This document shows positions 33,888-43,808 of a stretch of DNA of 64,000 nt, piece by piece. The DNA comes from Marivita lacus (GTDB taxonomy: Bacteria; Pseudomonadota; Alphaproteobacteria; Rhodobacterales; Rhodobacteraceae): positions 310,907 to 374,906 of the forward strand of contig NZ_BMFC01000002.1 in assembly GCF_014637725.1 (NCBI RefSeq). Reading direction: 5' to 3'. The notes under the pieces were generated by a model, which worked only from the letters and a program-made list of their open reading frames with translations, was not told the origin of the DNA and did not search any database. The first letter of the stretch is position 1, and each line of letters begins with the position of its first letter. A program made the translations under genes and the position numbers.

Positions 33888-36362
33888 CTATTCCCGCACC
33901 AGCCGAGTGACGCCTACCGATGCCGCGCGTGCCAGATCGACATCCAGCGACATCGGGATGTATTCGCCGCGCCGCCAGAGTGTGCCGAGGTCGTCATAGT
34001 GTCTCGAAAGGAAATGGCCCGACTGGCCGGTGGACAGGATAAAGACCGAACTGTCGGGATCGGCGAAATCATAGACCCCGCGATAAGCCGCACCGTGCAC
34101 GTTCAGAAACGGGTTGGGGCCCATACCCGTCCCGCGTCCGCGCATAAGCGTGTGATCGCCGCCCGAGGTGCTTTGGCGGATGTTCACGAAATACCGCAGC
34201 ACGGGCACCTCTCCCAGAACCGGGTGGTCATGGGTGGCCTGGTGCGCGTCGCCCCAGCGCAGGGATTCCAGCGCGGTGCCCCAGTTCTCGGAGATCCAGA
34301 CCAACGCGTCGTCCAGCGCCAGACGCGAGATGTCGCTGCAGGTTTCCTCGACCGCCGAGCGGATCACGTCGCACCACGCGCTGGCCCCGTCTACGTCGCG
34401 GTAGACCCGTTCGATGAAGAGCGGCTCCACGCGGGTGAATTCCGAGGCGAGCGTGCCGAGGTCGTCGCGGATCAGGCGGTCCTGCAGCGCGCGCAGCCAG
34501 GCCGAGTAGATCAGCGGTTCGGGCAGATGCTCGTTCATCTCGCCGTTCCAGTTGGCCAGCAGGTCGAGCGCGCGCTGACGCAGCCGTTCGGGTGTGCCTT
34601 CGGGCGCCGCCTCGCCCGTGAACCACAGGTCGGCGCCGATCAGCGGCAGCAACGCGCGCGCGGTGACCGACACGGTGTCGAGCTGCGCTTCGATAAAGCT
34701 GTCGCGGGTGTGCACCTCGCGGCCCTGCATCAGCCCCTGCCAGCGCATCACCCGCTGGCTGTCGCCCCAGTCGAAGCTGACATGCAGCGGGAAGGGGCGG
34801 TCCACGATCTTGTTGTTGGTGTTGCCCACGATGCCGCCGACAGGATCGCGGAACACCGGGTTCGCGTCGTTGGGGAACACACCCTGCCAGCGGTTCTCCT
34901 GCCGCCAGCCCAGCGACGGCAAGCGTCCCTGGCTCTGGTGCGCCGCATCGCGGCGGGGCATCGCGCCGATCATTTTCATCGCGATGCCGTCGCCGTCGAT
35001 CACCGTCAGGTTCTGCGAGGGCGCGACATAGCCCTTGGAGACCTCGAGCGCCTCGTCGACGGATTGTGCGTGCATCAGGCCAATGGCGGCGGACATCGAC
35101 GTGTCGCGCGCGCTGAGCGCGGTCCAGGACAGGGCGGCAACGTGATCCGGAGGGGTGATCGTGCCCAGATCAAAGTGGGTGGCAGGCAGCACCGGTCCAT
35201 TGTCGGTCCAGCGCAGGGTCAGGGTGACGGGGTCGGAATCCCTGATCTCGATGATCGACCGTCGGGTGACGAAATCCTTGAAACCGTCGGGCGTGCGGTA
35301 CTGCTCGCGGTTGTCGGGGTTCAGCTCTTCGATGAACAGGTCCTGATCGTCGAGGTAGGAGGATGTCAGTCCCCAGGCGATGGCGTCTGACCGGCCCGCC
35401 ATGATCGCCGGGATGCCGGGAATGGTGGCGCCGATCACGCCACCCGAGGACAGTTGCATCCGCGCCAGGTACCATGTCGCGGGTGCGGTGAATTGCAGGT
35501 GTGGATCGTTCGCCATCAGCGAAGATCCGGTGGCCGACCGGGTTTGATCGGCGGCCCAGGCGTTCGACGCCCCCGCCAATCCGCGCGGTGCGACGGGCCA
35601 GAACAGGGGATCGGGGCCGGATTGGGCGAATTGCGTTCGGTCGGGCAGGGGATGCAGGCCGGGGACAAGCTGCGCGTATTCGGGCAGGGCGGCAATGCCT
35701 GAACCGGGCACGTCGGGCAGGATGTCGGCCAGACGGTTCTCGTCCGGCAGGAGCAACGAGGTGCGGGCGCGCAGCACCTCTTCGGTGAGGTGGCTGGAGA
35801 GTTGCAGCGCCATCAGCTTGATCAGTGCCAGCGAATCCACCGGCTGCCATGGGGCCAGCGGTGCGGAGAACACGAAGAACTCGGGCGCGCCGCGGCCAAG
35901 GCTGTCGAGGTTGATCTCGCCGATGCGCGCATTCACCCCGGCGGAATAGGCCTCGAGCGCATCGCGGGTGCGGGCGTCCTGCACCTCGACCGACTGAAGC
36001 GCGCGGGGATAGAGATCAAGCCGGCGCAACAGCTTGTCGGTTTCCAGCGTGCGGCTCCCGAAAAGCTCGGACAACCGGCCCTGCGCGGTGCGCCGCATCA
36101 GCGTCATCTGCCAGAGCCGGTCCTGTGCATGGGTATAACCCAGCGCATAGAACGCGTCGCGGTCGGACATGGCAAAGATATGGGGCACGCCCGAATTGTC
36201 GCGCACGATCTCGACCTCGGCGGTCAACCCGCCGACCGGGACCGTCTTGTCGTATTCGGGAAGGGACCGCGAGGCGAGGTAATAGACCGTCACGACACCG
36301 ATTGTCGCCAGAACGAGAAAAGCCGTCGTCAGCCAGACCAGGGTTCTGAAGATCAGCGCCAC
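33888..36362 (-). CDS. Penicillin-acylase-family hydrolase
   Basis: Ntn-hydrolase of 824 residues, made as one precursor that cuts itself into two chains. The predicted nucleophile is Ser266, in GLAGASNAWAADQTRS, where cleavage exposes the serine. The alpha-chain motif NSGVPHIFAMSDRDAFYALGYTHAQDRLWQM and the later MANDPHLQFTAPATWY are family landmarks. An N-terminal hydrophobic segment (LVWLTTAFLVLATIGVVTVYYLA) anchors or exports it to the periplasm. Relatives cleave beta-lactams or the acyl chain of homoserine lactone signals; the latter would be relevant in roseobacters but is only a possibility. Divergent from the dehydrogenase gene. Confidence 0.93.
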   Translation of the reverse strand: MALIFRTLVWLTTAFLVLATIGVVTVYYLASRSLPEYDKTVPVGGLTAEVEIVRDNSGVPHIFAMSDRDAFYALGYTHAQDRLWQMTLMRRTAQGRLSELFGSRTLETDKLLRRLDLYPRALQSVEVQDARTRDALEAYSAGVNARIGEINLDSLGRGAPEFFVFSAPLAPWQPVDSLALIKLMALQLSSHLTEEVLRARTSLLLPDENRLADILPDVPGSGIAALPEYAQLVPGLHPLPDRTQFAQSGPDPLFWPVAPRGLAGASNAWAADQTRSATGSSLMANDPHLQFTAPATWYLARMQLSSGGVIGATIPGIPAIMAGRSDAIAWGLTSSYLDDQDLFIEELNPDNREQYRTPDGFKDFVTRRSIIEIRDSDPVTLTLRWTDNGPVLPATHFDLGTITPPDHVAALSWTALSARDTSMSAAIGLMHAQSVDEALEVSKGYVAPSQNLTVIDGDGIAMKMIGAMPRRDAAHQSQGRLPSLGWRQENRWQGVFPNDANPVFRDPVGGIVGNTNNKIVDRPFPLHVSFDWGDSQRVMRWQGLMQGREVHTRDSFIEAQLDTVSVTARALLPLIGADLWFTGEAAPEGTPERLRQRALDLLANWNGEMNEHLPEPLIYSAWLRALQDRLIRDDLGTLASEFTRVEPLFIERVYRDVDGASAWCDVIRSAVEETCSDISRLALDDALVWISENWGTALESLRWGDAHQATHDHPVLGEVPVLRYFVNIRQSTSGGDHTLMRGRGTGMGPNPFLNVHGAAYRGVYDFADPDSSVFILSTGQSGHFLSRHYDDLGTLWRRGEYIPMSLDVDLARAASVGVTRLVRE

Positions 36363-36518
36363 GCGAGTTTACCCTTTCAAACGGGGAATGGGCCCGCATC
36401 AGGACCCGGTACAGACACCCGCGATGCCCTACCGAACACGCAGGCCCTTGCCAAGAGGGCGGTGCAGCGTCAGGTAAATACTGCGGAAAATTACCACGGA
36501 ATATAGGGAGCACGCGGC

Positions 36519-37391
36519 ATGGCGAAAGTGGCATTCTTGGGTTTGGGGGTCATGGGCTACCCGATGGCGGGGCATCTGGCGAAGGCCGGGCACGAGGTGA
36601 CGGTCTACAACCGCACAACCGCCAAGGCAGAGGCCTGGGCCAAGGAACATGGCGGCGGCCATGCGGCCACCCCGCGCGAGGCGGCGGCAGGCTGCGACTT
36701 CGTGATGTCCTGCGTCGGCAATGACGACGATCTGCGCAGCGTGTGCCTGGGCGAAGACGGCGCCTTCGCCGGAATGGAAAAAGGCGCGGTGTTCGTCGAT
36801 CACACCACGGTGTCCGCAAAGGTCACGCGCGAGCTTCATGACGCGGCAGCGGCGGGTGGCATCGCCTTTGTCGATGCGCCGATCTCGGGTGGGCAGGCAG
36901 GGGCCGAGAACGGCGCGCTGTCGGTGATGTGCGGCGGCGACGAAGCCGCCTATGACGCGGCACAACCGGTGATCGATGCCTATGCGCGCATCTGCCGCCG
37001 CATCGGCGAGAGCGGCGCGGGCCAGATGACCAAGATGTGCAACCAGATCGCCATCGCGGGTCTGGTGCAGGGTCTCAGCGAGGCGCTGCATTTTGCCGAG
37101 AAGGCGGGTCTCGATGGCCGCGCCGTGGTCGAGGTGATCAGCCAGGGCGCTGCCGGATCGTGGCAGATGTCGAACCGTTACGAGACCATGATCGACGACA
37201 AGTTCGAGCATGGCTTCGCGGTCGACTGGATGCGCAAGGATCTGGGCATCTGCCTTGATACGGCGGATGAGGTCGGCGCGTCGCTGCCGGTGACTGCGCT
37301 GGTCGACCAGTTCTACAAGGATGTGCAGAAGCTGGGTGGCGGGCGTTGGGACACGTCGAGCCTGGTCAAACGCCTGCGCGCTATGGGGTGA
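36519..37391 (+). CDS. NAD(P)-dependent beta-hydroxyacid dehydrogenase
   Basis: Member of the 3-hydroxyisobutyrate / tartronate semialdehyde / glyoxylate reductase family, 290 residues. The Rossmann motif is AFLGLGVMGYPMAGHL (GLGVMG, 8-13), the substrate loop is DAPISGGQAGAENG, and the catalytic lysine is Lys172 in GAGQMTKMCNQ. The exact substrate cannot be resolved by eye. GGGAGC lies upstream of the ATG. It has no operon partner; a double-hairpin repeat follows directly. Confidence 0.9.
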   Translation: MAKVAFLGLGVMGYPMAGHLAKAGHEVTVYNRTTAKAEAWAKEHGGGHAATPREAAAGCDFVMSCVGNDDDLRSVCLGEDGAFAGMEKGAVFVDHTTVSAKVTRELHDAAAAGGIAFVDAPISGGQAGAENGALSVMCGGDEAAYDAAQPVIDAYARICRRIGESGAGQMTKMCNQIAIAGLVQGLSEALHFAEKAGLDGRAVVEVISQGAAGSWQMSNRYETMIDDKFEHGFAVDWMRKDLGICLDTADEVGASLPVTALVDQFYKDVQKLGGGRWDTSSLVKRLRAMG

Positions 37392-37399
37392 AAACAGGG

Positions 37400-37442
37400 C
37401 CCGGATGCGTCGACGCATCCGGGTGTTTCCGTTGACGGAAAC
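37400..37442. repeat. Double-hairpin intergenic repeat, copy 1
   Basis: First hairpin: a perfect 24-base palindrome centred on GCG-TCGA-CGC (37400-37423). Second, one base later: GTTTCCG-TTGA-CGGAAAC (37425-37442). Both have YYGA loops. Copies of the same design but different stem sequence are at 40672 and 44936. No T tract. Confidence 0.75.
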
Positions 37443-37582
37443 GGCCACTGGCGATTAGACGCCGATCCGCGGTCACGGTTTTATTTCAGTACCTTGTGGC
37501 GCGTTATGGGCATGATATCTCAAGCGTCGACGGCATGAAGCCGTTGTGTGCGGGCGCGCCCGTAGTGGAGAATGAAGACATC

Positions 37583-37822
37583 ATGAAGAACGCATTTGTA
37601 ACCTTTGGAACCATCGTCGCTCTGTCGGCCGGTTTGGCGCATGCGCAGGTTGCGGTGGAAGACACGGATGGCAATGGCAGCTATTCGATGGAAGAGCTGA
37701 TGGTCGCCTATCCGGACCTGACAGCAGACGTGTTCGCGGAAGTCGATGCCGACAGCGACGGGTCTGTCAGTGTCGAAGAGCTGACCGCTGCTCAGGACGC
37801 GCAGATCCTCGTCGCCAACTGA
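37583..37822 (+). CDS. Small exported EF-hand protein
   Basis: Predicted periplasmic calcium-binding protein, 79 residues. A signal peptide (MKNAFVTFGTIVALSAGLAHA) is followed by two EF-hand loops of twelve residues, DTDGNGSYSMEE and DADSDGSVSVEE, both with Asp/Asn at positions 1, 3 and 5 and Glu at 12, so both should bind calcium. The spacing between loops is typical of a paired EF-hand. I start at the ATG at 37583 because the signal peptide begins there. A strong terminator follows. Function unknown; similar proteins are common in marine alphaproteobacteria. Confidence 0.85.
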   Translation: MKNAFVTFGTIVALSAGLAHAQVAVEDTDGNGSYSMEELMVAYPDLTADVFAEVDADSDGSVSVEELTAAQDAQILVAN

Positions 37823-37844
37823 TCGGCGATCACGATCTCAGGTG

Positions 37845-37875
37845 GGGCTTCGGGAAACCGAAGCCCTTTTGTTTT
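37845..37875 (+). terminator. Intrinsic terminator of the EF-hand gene
   Basis: Perfect 9-base-pair stem GGGCTTCGG / CCGAAGCCC with a GAAA loop followed by TTTTGTTTT, 22 bases after the stop. A textbook rho-independent terminator, and the best in the window. Confidence 0.95.
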
Positions 37876-37886
37876 ATGAGGACCGT

Positions 37887-38588
37887 CTATTCCGTGTCCG
37901 TTCCGCGCAGCGCCAGGATCGCCATGATCCCGATCACGCACAGCCCGACCACCGCGATATTGAGCGGTGTTCCATTGGCCACGATCACCGCGACCAAAGC
38001 CCAGATCACCGTCACGCCGTATTCCGGCGCGCGGTGCAGCCGGTACTGCGCTACCATGGCGATCACCAGCCCGATGCTCAGTGCGACTATGGCGGCCCAT
38101 GTGCCGTTCAGCAGTCCGTAACCGCCCAGCAGCAACCCGATAGACACCGACGAGGCGGCAGTCAGCCAGCCCGCATAGATGGCCACCGGCGTCTGTTGCA
38201 GCCAGCGGTCCGTGTCGCCGACGCGGAACAGGCTGAGCAGCGCTGTGCCAAGCATGATCCAGATCAGGATCGTGGCAATAACCGGCGACAGGGTCGCCAC
38301 CGGCAGCCAGGTCGCGCCGACGGCCAGGCTCGCCACCAGCGGCGGGCGCATGGCGTCCCAGTCGGGGTCGTCGCTGCGTTTGATCAGGCCGAACCCCGCG
38401 CCGATGATGAGCCAGAGATAGATCAGCCCCCAGATCGCAAAGGCATAGCCCGCAGGCTGCACGGGCGGGTTGTCCTGCGGCACGGGGAATTGGTCAGGCT
38501 CGAACCCGTTGAACCCGTCCGTGAACCACGGAGAGGCGGCAAAGACGAGTGCCGCCAGAAGAACCAGTGCTGCCCAGACCCGTTGCAT
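37887..38588 (-). CDS. Multi-pass membrane protein (TspO/MBR-like or related)
   Basis: Integral membrane protein of 233 residues with about seven hydrophobic helices and many tryptophans (FAIWGLIYLWLIIGAGF, VGATWLPVATLSPVIATILIWIML, QQTPVAIYAGWLTAASSVSIGLLLGGYG). Such proteins are often labelled tryptophan-rich sensory protein; similarity to true TspO is weak and the label should be treated with care. Start chosen at ATG 38588, two bases after the serS stop, so it is probably co-transcribed with serS; the frame continues upstream inside serS without meaning. Confidence 0.75.
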   Translation of the reverse strand: MQRVWAALVLLAALVFAASPWFTDGFNGFEPDQFPVPQDNPPVQPAGYAFAIWGLIYLWLIIGAGFGLIKRSDDPDWDAMRPPLVASLAVGATWLPVATLSPVIATILIWIMLGTALLSLFRVGDTDRWLQQTPVAIYAGWLTAASSVSIGLLLGGYGLLNGTWAAIVALSIGLVIAMVAQYRLHRAPEYGVTVIWALVAVIVANGTPLNIAVVGLCVIGIMAILALRGTDTE

Positions 38589-38590
38589 GC

Positions 38591-39883
38591 CTATTCCATC
38601 GCTCCGTCTGCGGTGATCCGTGTCTTGCCGCCCAACCACGGGTGCAACGCCTCGGGAAGGGTGACGGATCCATCCGCCTCCTGTCCGTTTTCCAGCACCG
38701 CGATCAGGCAGCGCCCGACGGCAAGGCCGGACCCGTTCAGGGTATGCACGAAATCGGGCTTGCCGCCACCCGCGGGCTTGAAGCGCGCGTTCATGCGGCG
38801 GGCCTGGAAATCACCGCAAACCGAGACCGAGCTGATCTCGCGGTAGGTGTTCTGTCCGGGCAGCCAGACCTCGATGTCATGGGTGCGGCGTGCGCCGAAC
38901 CCCATGTCGCCCGTGCAGAGCACCATTGTGCGGTAGGGCAGGTCCAGCTTTTCGAGGATGCCCTGCGCGCAGCTTGTCATGCGGTCCAGCTCGGCACGGC
39001 TGTGATCGGGATGGGTGATCGACACCATCTCGACCTTTTCGAACTGGTGTTGGCGCAGCATGCCTGCCGTGTCGCGCCCGGCGCTGCCCGCCTCGGAGCG
39101 GAAGCATTGCGTGTGGGCGACGTAGCGGCGGGGCAGGGTGTCTTCGTCCACGGTTTCGCCGTTGACGATGTTGGTCAGCGTTACCTCGGCGGTGGGCACC
39201 AGCCACCAGCCATTCGTGGTCTGGTAGCTGTCCTCGCCGAATTTCGGCAACTGGCCGGTGCCGTACATCATGTCGTCGCGCACCAGCACGGGAGTCCATG
39301 TCTCCTGCAGGCCGTTTTCGGTGATGTGCGTGTCCAGCATGAACTGCGCCAGCGCCCGGTGGACGCGCGCCACGGCGCCGGAGAGAACGACAAAGCGCGA
39401 GCCCGAGAGTTTGGCCGCGGTCTCGAAATCCATGCCGGGCTGTGCTGCGGCGATCTCGTAATGCTCTTTCGGCTGGAAATCGAAGTCGCGCGGCGTGCCC
39501 CAGCGGCGGGCCTCGACGTTGTCGGCCTCGTCCGCGCCATCGGGCACGTCGTCATGGGGCAGGTTGGGCAGGCCCATCAGCAGCGTCTGCAGCGTGTCGT
39601 CCAGGTCCTTGGCGCGGGTCTGCATGTCGGCGACGGCGGCTTTCTTGGCAGCCACCTCTTCGCGCAGCGTCTGGAACGCGGCCTCGTCACCCGATGCCTT
39701 GACCTTGCCGATTTCCTTGGCCGCCTTGTTCTGGTCGGCCTGTGCGGTTTCGGCAGCAAGGATGGCGGCGCGGCGGGCTTCGTCGATGCGCAGCACCTCG
39801 GACGAGACCGGCTCCAACCCACGGCGCGACAATGCCGCGTCAAAGGCGGCAGGGTTCTCGCGGATGGCTCGGATGTCATGCAT
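38591..39883 (-). CDS. serS: Seryl-tRNA synthetase
   Basis: Class II aminoacyl-tRNA synthetase that charges tRNA-Ser, 430 residues. The N-terminal coiled-coil arm for tRNA binding is residues about 30-100 ([28 protein letters not shown]...). The catalytic domain shows [30 protein letters not shown] (motif 2) and the C-terminal [19 protein letters not shown] (motif 3). The ATG at 39883 ([18 protein letters not shown]) has AAGGAC upstream and matches the family's start; an in-frame upstream ATG adds eight residues without support. Confidence 0.97.
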   Translation of the reverse strand: MHDIRAIRENPAAFDAALSRRGLEPVSSEVLRIDEARRAAILAAETAQADQNKAAKEIGKVKASGDEAAFQTLREEVAAKKAAVADMQTRAKDLDDTLQTLLMGLPNLPHDDVPDGADEADNVEARRWGTPRDFDFQPKEHYEIAAAQPGMDFETAAKLSGSRFVVLSGAVARVHRALAQFMLDTHITENGLQETWTPVLVRDDMMYGTGQLPKFGEDSYQTTNGWWLVPTAEVTLTNIVNGETVDEDTLPRRYVAHTQCFRSEAGSAGRDTAGMLRQHQFEKVEMVSITHPDHSRAELDRMTSCAQGILEKLDLPYRTMVLCTGDMGFGARRTHDIEVWLPGQNTYREISSVSVCGDFQARRMNARFKPAGGGKPDFVHTLNGSGLAVGRCLIAVLENGQEADGSVTLPEALHPWLGGKTRITADGAME

Positions 39884-39954
39884 GGGTCTTGTCCTTCTGA
39901 CTCGCAACTGTGATGCGCGGCCTTATGCACCGGAATGCGGCGCTTTGGTAGGGG

Positions 39955-40626
39955 TCAGAGCGCGTTCAGGCGCGATACCACGCCCGAGACGGGGACCGCC
40001 AGCGCACCGCCCTGTCCCATCGCGCTGATCACCGCCGCAACCGCCCAGCCCTCATCCGCCCGGACCAGCACCGGCCCGCCGGAATTGCCCGGCGTGACGG
40101 CGCAGTCCAGACGCAGGATGCCCGCGAGTCGCTGCCCGCCGCAGGCAAAGTCGGCACCCAGCATGTGGGGGCGGCGGCTGGAATAGGCGACGAGGCCAAA
40201 CGGTGCCTCGGGCTCTGTGTCGGACAGTCCCAAAGGGGCCACGGTCGAGGGCCGTTCGAGCGTCAGCAGCGCCACGTCATAGCGCATGTCGAGTGCGCCT
40301 TCGGCATAGGCTTGAGGATGCACCCAGATGGACGCGCCCGACACAGTGTCTGCGGCGGTGCCGCGCAGCCATCCGGCGACAAAGGTGATCTCGTCGGCGC
40401 GTGGGCCCACGCCGTCGGTGCCGGCCACGCAATGTGCGGCGGTCAGCACCATGTCGGGAGCGATGAGCGTGCCGGTGCACATCTCGCGTGTTCGGTAGCC
40501 CGCGGCATTGACGCGACCGACCGCCTGCCATGCCGGATGGTCGGATGCGGGCAGGACCGGCAGGTCCGCGGCCTGCGCCGTTGAAGCAAGAAACAGGACC
40601 ACAGAGGCAAGGGCGGCTCGGATCAT
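39955..40626 (-). CDS. Exported trypsin-like serine protease
   Basis: Periplasmic or secreted S1-family protease, 223 residues. A signal peptide (MIRAALASVVLFLASTAQA) precedes the catalytic domain with His65 (LTAAHC), Asp117 (YDVALL) and Ser182 (GNSGGP), a complete triad. Cysteine pairs (Cys50/Cys66, Cys162/Cys175) fit trypsin-like disulfides. There is no PDZ domain, so it is not a DegP/HtrA protein. It looks like a stand-alone gene, divergent from yajC. Confidence 0.92.
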   Translation of the reverse strand: MIRAALASVVLFLASTAQAADLPVLPASDHPAWQAVGRVNAAGYRTREMCTGTLIAPDMVLTAAHCVAGTDGVGPRADEITFVAGWLRGTAADTVSGASIWVHPQAYAEGALDMRYDVALLTLERPSTVAPLGLSDTEPEAPFGLVAYSSRRPHMLGADFACGGQRLAGILRLDCAVTPGNSGGPVLVRADEGWAVAAVISAMGQGGALAVPVSGVVSRLNAL

Positions 40627-40671
40627 GGCGCGATGTAAGCCCTATTTCGCAGCGTGTCACAAGGTGGCGGA

Positions 40672-40713
40672 CAAAACCGCCGACGGTTTTGCAAAAGCGG
40701 TCGACCGCTTTTG
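40672..40713. repeat. Double-hairpin intergenic repeat, copy 3
   Basis: CAAAACCG-CCGA-CGGTTTTG (40672-40691) immediately followed by CAAAAGCGG-TCGA-CCGCTTTTG (40692-40713). Both stems are perfect and both loops are YCGA. The two are related to each other in sequence as well as in form. It lies between divergent genes (protease and yajC), so it is not simply a terminator. Confidence 0.8.
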
Positions 40714-40842
40714 TCGCGTCGCACCGCACGGCTCTCCCGGTGGCACACCCGCCTTGCAAAGCCGCGCATGGCGACATAGGTAACGGCCAAATTTATGGCC
40801 AGTATCGGTGGGCATTCCCCGCCGTCTTGAAGGAGCACGCCC

Positions 40843-41130
40843 ATGGAAGGCAACGCCATTGCCCAGTTCGTCCCGCTAATTCTGATCTTCGCGATCATGT
40901 ATTTCCTGCTGATCCGTCCGCAGCAGAAAAAGATGAAGGATCATCAGAAAATGGTCGAGGGTCTGCGTCGCGGCGATGTCGTCATCACCCAGGGCGGGTT
41001 GATCGGCAAGGTCGTGAAGGTCAAGGAAAACAACGAGCTGGATGTCGAGATTGCCGAAGGCGTCAAGGTTCGCGTGGTGCAGAGCACCGTCGCGCAGGTC
41101 GTGTCCAAGACCGAACCCGCCAACACCTGA
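40843..41130 (+). CDS. yajC: Preprotein translocase subunit YajC
   Basis: Small accessory membrane protein of the SecDF-YajC complex, 95 residues. A single N-terminal helix (FVPLILIFAIMYFLLIRPQQKKMKDHQKMVEGLRRGDVVITQGGLIGKV) is followed by a cytoplasmic domain, exactly as in the family. GGAGC precedes the ATG. It heads the yajC-secD-secF run with short spacers. Confidence 0.95.
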   Translation: MEGNAIAQFVPLILIFAIMYFLLIRPQQKKMKDHQKMVEGLRRGDVVITQGGLIGKVVKVKENNELDVEIAEGVKVRVVQSTVAQVVSKTEPANT

Positions 41131-41176
41131 TCACCTGACCTGATCCTTTTCCCCACCCGCATCGGACCGTTCGCTC

Positions 41177-42838
41177 ATGCTTCAGATCGACCTCTGGAAG
41201 CGCCTTCTGATCTGGACCACCGTTGCGGTGGGACTGTTTCTGGCGCTGCCCAACCTGTTCTACCCGCGGGTGGAGCAACACAACGACGCCGTTGCCGCGA
41301 TCGAGATGTCGGGCGAAACCCCGGAACTGGTGGCGCGAAGCGCGGGATGGCCGGATTTCCTGCCATCGGGGCTCGTGAACCTTGGCCTTGATCTGCGCGG
41401 TGGCGCGCATCTTCTGGCCGAAGTTCAGGTCGAGGACGTGTACGCGTCCCGGCTCGAGGCGCTCTGGCCCGAAGTGCGCGACGTGTTGCGCCCGGAGCGG
41501 GAGGCCGTGGGCACGATCCGGCTGCAGCCTTCGGAAGACGGCGCCTTGCGGGTCCGCATCTCGCAGCCCGAAGGCATGGCGCGTGCGCTGGAACTGGTGC
41601 GCGGTCTGGCCCAACCCGTGGTGTCGGTCACCGGTTCGCTGAGCAATGATCTGGATGTCCGGGCCGAGGGCGCGGATATCGTCGTCACCTTGTCGGAAGC
41701 GGAACAGACCGCCACCGACGAACGGACGATGCAGCAGAGCCTCGAGATCATCCGCCGCCGCATCGACGAGGTCGGCACCCGCGAACCGACAATCCAGCGG
41801 CAGGGCAGCGACCGCATCCTGATCCAGGTGCCGGGCATCGGATCGGCGGCCGAGTTGAAAGAGATCATCGGCACCACTGCGCAGCTGACCTTTCAGCCGG
41901 TGGTTGGCCGGACCGACGACTCGAACAGCGCGCCCGGCGTGGGCAACGAGGTGTTGCCGTCGCTGGACGAAAGCGGCGTGTTCTACATCCTCGAACAGGC
42001 CCCGGTGGTGTCCGGCGAAGAGCTCGTCGATGCGCAGCCCGCCTTTGACCAGAACGGTCGCCCGGCTGTCAATTTCCGCTTCAACCCGTCCGGTGCGCGC
42101 AAGTTCGGCGATTACACGGCGGCCAATATCGGCAATCCCTTTGCCATCGTGCTGGACGAAGAGGTGATCAGCGCTCCGGTGATCCAGAGCCACATTCCCG
42201 GCGGATCGGGCATCATCACCGGCAATTTCTCGGTCGAGGAAAGCACGCAGCTTGCGGTTCTGCTGAGGGCAGGTGCCTTGCCTGCCGGGCTGGAATTCCT
42301 CGAGGAGCGCACCATCGGTCCCGAATTGGGACAGGACAGCATCGAAGCCGGGCGCATTGCCACGCTTGTGGCCTTTGTCGGCGTTCTGGTCTTCATGGCG
42401 CTGAGCTACGGTCTGTTCGGGATGTTCGCCAATATCGCGCTGATCATCAACATCGGCCTGCTTTTCGGCCTTTTGAGCCTGATCGGCGCCACGCTGACCT
42501 TGCCCGGCATTGCAGGGATCGTGTTGACCGTGGGTATGGCGGTGGACGCCAACGTGCTGGTCTTCGAGCGGATTCGCGAAGAACTGAAGACTGCCAAAGG
42601 CCCGGCGCGTGCCATCGAGCTGGGCTATGAAAAGGCGTTGTCGGCCATCGTGGACGCCAACATCACGACGTTCATCACGGCGGTGATCCTGTTCGTCATG
42701 GGCTCGGGCCCGGTGCGCGGCTTTGCGATCACGCTGGGTCTGGGTATCATGACCTCGGTCTTCACTGCCATCTTTGTCACCCGGCTTCTGATCGTGATCT
42801 GGTTCGAACGCCGTCGCCCCAAGACGATAGAGGTCTGA
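41177..42838 (+). CDS. secD: Protein translocase subunit SecD
   Basis: RND-type membrane protein that uses the proton gradient to pull translocating proteins through SecYEG. The 553-residue protein has the first helix near residue 10-30, GLDLRGGAHLLAEV (the SecD signature) near 70, a large periplasmic domain, and C-terminal helices with GMAVDANVLVFERIREEL. Stop and secF start are separated by one base, so expression is coupled. Confidence 0.97.
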   Translation: MLQIDLWKRLLIWTTVAVGLFLALPNLFYPRVEQHNDAVAAIEMSGETPELVARSAGWPDFLPSGLVNLGLDLRGGAHLLAEVQVEDVYASRLEALWPEVRDVLRPEREAVGTIRLQPSEDGALRVRISQPEGMARALELVRGLAQPVVSVTGSLSNDLDVRAEGADIVVTLSEAEQTATDERTMQQSLEIIRRRIDEVGTREPTIQRQGSDRILIQVPGIGSAAELKEIIGTTAQLTFQPVVGRTDDSNSAPGVGNEVLPSLDESGVFYILEQAPVVSGEELVDAQPAFDQNGRPAVNFRFNPSGARKFGDYTAANIGNPFAIVLDEEVISAPVIQSHIPGGSGIITGNFSVEESTQLAVLLRAGALPAGLEFLEERTIGPELGQDSIEAGRIATLVAFVGVLVFMALSYGLFGMFANIALIINIGLLFGLLSLIGATLTLPGIAGIVLTVGMAVDANVLVFERIREELKTAKGPARAIELGYEKALSAIVDANITTFITAVILFVMGSGPVRGFAITLGLGIMTSVFTAIFVTRLLIVIWFERRRPKTIEV

Positions 42839-42839
42839 T

Positions 42840-43808
42840 ATGCGTTTGCGACTGGTCAGAGAGAACACGAATTTCGATTTCTTCAGCCGCTGGAAGCTGT
42901 GGTTCGGCATCTCCGCCTTCCTGATGGTGCTGTCCTTCGGATCGTTCCTGCTGCAGGGGCTGAATTACGGCATCGACTTCCGGGGCGGCACGACAATCCG
43001 TACTGAAAGCGCGCAGCCGGTGGATGTGGGCCAGTACCGCGATGCCATCGGCGCGCTGGACCTGGGCGATATCACCATTTCCGAGGTGTTCGATCCGAGT
43101 TTCGGCCCCGATGAAAACGTCGCCATGGTGCGCATTCAGGCGCAGGACGGCGAAGAGGCGGTCAGCACGACGGTGATCGAACAGGTCGAGGCCGCGCTTC
43201 AAACCGTGGTGCCGGACATCCAGTTCGTGTCGGTGGAATCGGTTGGTCCGAAGGTGTCGGGCGAACTGATCCAGACGGCGATCATCGCAGTTGTACTCGC
43301 CATCGGGGCTGTGCTCATCTACATCTGGCTGCGGTTCGAATGGCAATTCGCCGTCGGTGCCGTGATCGCGCTGGTGCATGACGTGATCCTGACCATCGGC
43401 ATCTTTTCCGAGCTGCAGATCAAGTTCGACCTCGCCATCATCGCGGCGCTGCTGACGATCGTGGGCTACTCGCTCAACGACACGGTGGTGGTGTTCGACC
43501 GGGTGCGCGAGAACCTCGTGAAATACAAGAAGAAGGACCTCAAGGAGGTTCTGAACATCTCGATCAACGAGACCCTGAGCCGGACCTTCATGACCTCGGC
43601 CACCACGCTGCTGGCGCTGGTTGCGCTGTTTGTGCTGGGCGGCGACGTGATCCGGGGCTTTGTGTTCGCGATGATCTGGGGTGTGATCGTCGGCACCTAT
43701 TCGTCGATCTTTGTCGCCTCGGCGATCCTGCTCTGGCTCGGGGTCAAGCGCGACTGGACCAAGCCGACCGACACCACCGGCAACCAGTTCGCCAACGTGG
43801 ATGCCTGA
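42840..43808 (+). CDS. secF: Protein translocase subunit SecF
   Basis: Partner of SecD, 322 residues with six helices. GIDFRGGTTIRTE is the SecF signature after the first helix; VGYSLNDTVVVFDRVREN lies in helix 4/5, and the family block SINETLSRTFMTSATTLLALVALFVLGGDVIRGF follows. The last 8 bases overlap the next gene. Confidence 0.97.
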   Translation: MRLRLVRENTNFDFFSRWKLWFGISAFLMVLSFGSFLLQGLNYGIDFRGGTTIRTESAQPVDVGQYRDAIGALDLGDITISEVFDPSFGPDENVAMVRIQAQDGEEAVSTTVIEQVEAALQTVVPDIQFVSVESVGPKVSGELIQTAIIAVVLAIGAVLIYIWLRFEWQFAVGAVIALVHDVILTIGIFSELQIKFDLAIIAALLTIVGYSLNDTVVVFDRVRENLVKYKKKDLKEVLNISINETLSRTFMTSATTLLALVALFVLGGDVIRGFVFAMIWGVIVGTYSSIFVASAILLWLGVKRDWTKPTDTTGNQFANVDA